A stretch of DNA of 54,761 bases from JAGORM01 sp964406795 (GTDB taxonomy: Bacteria > Patescibacteriota > Microgenomatia > Levybacterales > GWA1-39-11), in assembly GCA_964406795.1 (NCBI GenBank), contig CAYOTA010000010.1, forward strand, positions 1 to 54,761, in the 5' to 3' direction. Positions 51,751 to 54,761 of the stretch are shown here, piece after piece; position 1 is the first letter of the stretch, and each line of letters starts with the position of its first letter. The notes beneath the pieces were generated by a model. The model was not told the origin of the DNA. It ran no database searches and saw only the letters and a list, made by a program, of their open reading frames with translations. Both the position numbers and the translations under genes were made by a program.

Positions 51751-52843
51751 AATTACTTTAACCGGTGGTCATCTATCTCCTCTTTTGGCTGTTATGCCAG
51801 AATTGCAAAAAAAAGCAGAAATTGTAATAATCGGAAGGAAATATACGTTTGAAGCAGATAAGGCTGAAAGTTTAGAATATAAAACGTTTCAGGAAAGACA
51901 TATTTCTTTTTATGATATTCCCCCCGCACGTCTTCAGCGCAAAGTAACACGTCACACAATTCCTTCCCTTGCGAGATTTCCCTATGCACTAAAGAGAGCA
52001 CTTTCCATTTTGAAAAAAGAAAAACCTGACGCAGTATTAACATTTGGCGGATACGTGGGGTTACCGGTTGCATTGGCGGCTTCCATGCTCAAAATTCCTA
52101 TTGTTTTGCACGAGCAAACACAAAAAGCTGGTTTATCAAATAGGATTATTGGCAGACTTGCACAAAAAATTTGTATATCATATGCGTCTTCTGAAAAATA
52201 TTTTAATTCTGAAAAAACGGTGTTAACAGGAAATCCATTGCGTCCTGAAATTTTTTCAGTCGACGAAACACTAGAGATAAAAACAAGTAAACCAATTTTG
52301 ACGATTATGGGAGGTAGTGCTGGTTCACATAGATTAAATGTATATATGAAAAATATCATGGAGTCTTTACTTTCCCAATTTCATATAATTCACCAAACCG
52401 GAGATGCTCAAGAATTTCAGGATTATGATGAGTTGTTGGAATTTAAAAACTCTTTAGGTCAAAATCTTTCCAAAAATTATACAGTCTTGAAGTTTATTAA
52501 CTCAAAACAGATAGGGTGGGTATATAAGAATACAGACATTTTTGTAGCACGTAGTGGAATTAATACTGTTCAGGAATTGATTACACTTTCAAAAAAAGCT
52601 GTGTTAATTCCCTTGTATTATGCTCAGGGAGGAGAGCAGTTGGAAAACGCAAAGCTCTACGCTGATTCAAAACTTGGGACGTACATTGAGGAGAAAGACA
52701 TAACTTCTGAAAAACTGTATAATGAGATTCTTGCAGTATTTGAAAGAAAGACAGCACAGATACCTCATGAAAAAGAAGTATCAGCTGCTCAAAAAATCTG
52801 CACAATAATATTAATTGCCGCACATGAAAAAAAGGTTATTTAG
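51743..52843 (+). CDS. murG: UDP-GlcNAc:lipid I N-acetylglucosaminyltransferase
   Basis: Adds GlcNAc to lipid I to form lipid II on the inner face of the membrane. LTGGHLSPLLAV is the first glycine-rich loop (shorter than the common GGGTGGH), FGGYVGLPVALAA and LHEQTQKAGLSNRI the acceptor site, and IMGGSAGSHRLN the donor-domain loop. GLNT and PLYYAQGGEQLENA hold the nucleotide pocket. I chose ATG 51743, eight bases inside ftsW; an ATG at 51728 is also possible. It overlaps the next gene by 20 bases. Confidence 0.9.
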   Translation: MHKITLTGGHLSPLLAVMPELQKKAEIVIIGRKYTFEADKAESLEYKTFQERHISFYDIPPARLQRKVTRHTIPSLARFPYALKRALSILKKEKPDAVLTFGGYVGLPVALAASMLKIPIVLHEQTQKAGLSNRIIGRLAQKICISYASSEKYFNSEKTVLTGNPLRPEIFSVDETLEIKTSKPILTIMGGSAGSHRLNVYMKNIMESLLSQFHIIHQTGDAQEFQDYDELLEFKNSLGQNLSKNYTVLKFINSKQIGWVYKNTDIFVARSGINTVQELITLSKKAVLIPLYYAQGGEQLENAKLYADSKLGTYIEEKDITSEKLYNEILAVFERKTAQIPHEKEVSAAQKICTIILIAAHEKKVI

Positions 52844-53321
52844 TCTTTCACATACGCATTCTTCCAAACGTAATGTAGGAAATTTTCATCACAAAAAAAT
52901 TGGATCCGGAACAAAGTTTTCTATAAGAAAGCCGGGAAGGCAATTGTTAATTTTCATGGTTTCTTGTATTTTTCTTTTAGTTTGTATCGCGTTAGCAGCT
53001 TTTCCAAGCATACTTCCTACGTTTGGGTCTAGTAACGAAAAAATATTAGCACCAAATGCTAGTATTCAAAGTCTTTCAGTATTTAATACTCAGCTTAAAT
53101 CTAAAAATATACAGTTTGATACGATGAGTGTTGCAACAGAAAGTCCTACAGTTGTGGTGTACCTATCTAACGGTGCCTACGCATATTTAGATCTGCATAC
53201 TAATGCAAAGGCTCAAGCGGATCTTCTCTCACTTATTTTATCCCGAATCGCATCTGATAATCAACCCAAAAAATTGAAGTATGTAGATCTTCGGTATGAT
53301 AAGCCGGTTGTAAAGTATTAA
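52824..53321 (+). CDS. FtsQ-like bitopic division protein lacking the POTRA domain
   Basis: A 165-aa protein in the ftsQ slot between murG and ftsA. Basic, histidine-rich N-terminus, one helix at about residues 39-59, then about 105 residues ending KYVDLRYDKPVV, the C-terminal strand pattern of FtsQ. There is not room for both POTRA (about 70 aa) and the beta domain, so POTRA is missing. The start ATG 52824 overlaps murG by 20 bases; a TTG at 52815 is less likely. Confidence 0.6.
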   Translation: MKKRLFSLSHTHSSKRNVGNFHHKKIGSGTKFSIRKPGRQLLIFMVSCIFLLVCIALAAFPSILPTFGSSNEKILAPNASIQSLSVFNTQLKSKNIQFDTMSVATESPTVVVYLSNGAYAYLDLHTNAKAQADLLSLILSRIASDNQPKKLKYVDLRYDKPVVKY

Positions 53322-53353
53322 CTCAATCAGTGCTTGTAAAATCTTTGCAATTG

Positions 53354-53362
53354 TACTATAAA
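53354..53362 (+). promoter_or_regulatory. possible -10 region upstream of ftsA
   Basis: TACTATAAA lies 50 to 60 bases before the ftsA ATG, in the 91-base gap after the ftsQ-like gene. The hexamer could be TACTAT or TATAAA; no clear -35 box. Confidence 0.35.
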
Positions 53363-53412
53363 TTGAAGAGAGGCCAAATTTATTTGGTTTAGCTTTTGTA
53401 ATTAAAGATATT

Positions 53413-54690
53413 ATGCGTGATGCTCAAATTGTTGTTGGTGTAGATATAGGCTCCTCAAAAGTAGCTACTCTTATAGGAAAAGTAGAAGAAGAAACGATTA
53501 ACGTTCTGGGTGTTTCAGAAATCCCCTCAAAAGGTATTCGTAAAGGTCAAATTGTGGACATAGAAGAGGCTGCATCTGCCATAAATACATCACTTGATGC
53601 GGCCGAGCGCATGGCCGGTTATTCAATTGGCCGTGTGTTTGTGTCTGTTTCGGGGGTGCACATTGAAAGTCAAAATTCCAAAGGAATTGTGGCAATTTCC
53701 CAGCCCCAGGGTGAGATAGGTGAAGAAGATGTCGCACGTGTTCTGGAGGCCGCAGGAGCCGTGTCTCTTCCATCCACTGCTACTATCATTCATGTGTTAC
53801 CTAAAACTTTCACGGTGGACGGTGAGGGTGGTATAAAAGACCCAATTGGTATGACAGGGGTGAGGCTTGAAGTTGATACCCACATCATTACAGCCAATAC
53901 TACGAGTGTTAGAAATATTGACCGTGTTTTTGAACAGGAAGCCGGGACAGGAATTAATGCATTAATATTCTCAGGGTTTGCCTCTGCGTTGTCAGTACTC
54001 ACTGAAACAGAAAAAGAGCTAGGAGTTGTAGTAGTTGATATTGGAGCCGGAATAACAAATATTTGCGTATTTGTAGATGGTGCACTTTCATACTCGTCAG
54101 TCATTCCAATTGGAGCCAGGCATATAACAAATGATTTAGCAATAGGACTAAGGATTTCACTTGAGTCAGCTGAGAAAATTAAATTATATCTGTCCCAAAA
54201 ATACGGCAAAAAGGGCGGACCGGAAGAAGACAGTGGGGATGAGATAGATCTAACAGAACTTAAAATTCCGGAAGAAACCAAAAAAGTTTCCAAAAAAACA
54301 TTGGTTGACGGTATTATAAGACCTCGATTAAATGAGTTGTTTACTATGATTGGGATTGAGCTTAAAAAATCCGGTTTTGCAACCCAAACACCCGCAGGGC
54401 TTGTGGTAACGGGCGGCGGAGCACGCACAATAGGTGTGTCTGAAGCGGCCAAAAGAATGCTATCCATGCCGGTGCGCGTTGGAAGCCCTATGTATTTAAC
54501 AGGCCTGATAGATGACGTAGAAAATCCATCATTTGCAACTGCAGTAGGATTGCTTGCGTTTGGCCGTAATTTCAGTGTAAAAGAGCAAGGTGGTATGTTT
54601 GACGGGGTACTTTCTATGATTCCAGGAGGGAAAGGTGGAGGAAGTGTGGGAAACAAAGTTAAAAAACTCATAAAGAGTTTCATCCCCTAA
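53413..54690 (+). CDS. ftsA: cell division protein FtsA
   Basis: Actin-like membrane tether for FtsZ. VVGVDIGSSKVATLIGKV is the phosphate-1 loop, VVDIGAGITNICVFVDG the phosphate-2 region, and VVTGGGART the adenosine motif; the SHS2/1C domain lies between about residues 80 and 165. The C-terminal VKKLIKSFIP is a short amphipathic helix for membrane binding. Length 425 aa. ftsZ would be expected directly after, beyond the window. Confidence 0.93.
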   Translation: MRDAQIVVGVDIGSSKVATLIGKVEEETINVLGVSEIPSKGIRKGQIVDIEEAASAINTSLDAAERMAGYSIGRVFVSVSGVHIESQNSKGIVAISQPQGEIGEEDVARVLEAAGAVSLPSTATIIHVLPKTFTVDGEGGIKDPIGMTGVRLEVDTHIITANTTSVRNIDRVFEQEAGTGINALIFSGFASALSVLTETEKELGVVVVDIGAGITNICVFVDGALSYSSVIPIGARHITNDLAIGLRISLESAEKIKLYLSQKYGKKGGPEEDSGDEIDLTELKIPEETKKVSKKTLVDGIIRPRLNELFTMIGIELKKSGFATQTPAGLVVTGGGARTIGVSEAAKRMLSMPVRVGSPMYLTGLIDDVENPSFATAVGLLAFGRNFSVKEQGGMFDGVLSMIPGGKGGGSVGNKVKKLIKSFIP

Positions 54691-54705
54691 ATAAAACTGA
54701 AGCAA

Positions 54706-54761
54706 CTTCTGCAGAAGATGAGATACATCGGTTACACATTGAAGTAAAATAGGTACTTCAA
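54706..54761. repeat. two palindromes after ftsA, at the window edge
   Basis: CTTCTGCAGAAG at 54706-54717 is a perfect 12-base palindrome. TTGAAGT (54739-54745) and ACTTCAA (54755-54761) are perfect seven-base arms. They lie in the ftsA-downstream spacer, which is cut by the window end. Possible operators or hairpins ahead of ftsZ. Confidence 0.5.

Noticed and set aside
52815..52823. TTG start three codons before the FtsQ-like ATG
   Set aside because: There is no Shine-Dalgarno site to support it and an ATG lies immediately downstream.
54663..54682. AAACTC/GAGTTT hairpin near the end of ftsA, resembling a terminator
   Set aside because: It lies within the coding region for the conserved membrane-binding helix and is explained by the codons for KLIKS.
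53790..54683. 297-codon open frame on the minus strand
   Set aside because: It lies entirely opposite ftsA, has no recognisable domain and no start signal; it is a shadow of the ftsA codons.
1..54761. tRNA, rRNA and CRISPR search by eye
   Set aside because: No CCA-ended cloverleaf, rRNA-like stretch or regularly spaced repeats were seen in the gaps; weak tRNAs could still be missed without a covariance search.

Overview
This 54.8 kb window is AT-rich, gene-dense chromosomal DNA. Nearly every gene is on the + strand and neighbours often overlap by 1 to 26 bases. I infer a Candidate Phyla Radiation bacterium, most likely of the Microgenomates (OP11) type. The reasons are the long run of divergent GT-C membrane glycosyltransferases, a DUF4012 protein beside a short RecO, an alpha2-type glycyl-tRNA synthetase, and a reduced division/cell-wall cluster. 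No rRNA, tRNA, CRISPR array, IS element or prophage is visible. No gene-free stretch exceeds about 220 bases. A run of ten N at 6162-6171 marks an assembly join, so this is a scaffold.

Region 1 (1-35405) is a very large surface-polysaccharide locus. It has GT2 glycosyltransferases (739, 5754, 13908, 24625, 29602), GT4 glycosyltransferases (19156 fragment, 19791, 28428, 31471, 32592), and GT-C or polymerase-like membrane proteins (6780, 11069, 15738, 21464, 25460, 26968). It also has sugar-nucleotide enzymes (glucose-1-phosphate cytidylyltransferase, dTDP-4-dehydrorhamnose reductase, two other SDR epimerases, mannose-1-phosphate guanylyltransferase, a TagD-like cytidylyltransferase), four SAM methyltransferases and two hexapeptide acyltransferases. 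At its end lies a WcaJ/RfbP-type phosphoglycosyl transferase that could load the first sugar onto undecaprenyl phosphate. Together these suggest nucleotide-sugar synthesis, lipid-linked assembly, decoration with methyl and acyl groups, and transfer or polymerisation outside the membrane. A histidine phosphatase and a kinase-like protein lie inside the locus.

Region 2 (35480-40145) holds a DUF4012 membrane protein, recO, glycyl-tRNA synthetase and two small unknown genes.

Region 3 (40146-54761) is a division/cell-wall (dcw) cluster: mraZ, rsmH, ftsL-like, ftsI-type PBP, then an inserted GT2 with a SHOCT-like tail and an oppositely oriented RfbC-like gene, then murC, murA, a GlmU-like protein, mraY, ftsW, murG, an ftsQ-like gene and ftsA. 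murB, murD, murE, murF and ddl are not in this stretch. ftsZ probably follows just outside the window.

The points most worth checking are a twice-repeated pairing of a giant GT-C protein with a tiny overlapping membrane protein, a polymerase/GT-C fusion, a kinase-like gene in the glycan locus, and a duplicated gene start with a possible RNA switch. Also notable are a composite palindrome between rsmH and ftsL, a recurring promoter layout that predicts leaderless mRNAs, and active-site changes in the GlmU-like and MraY proteins.
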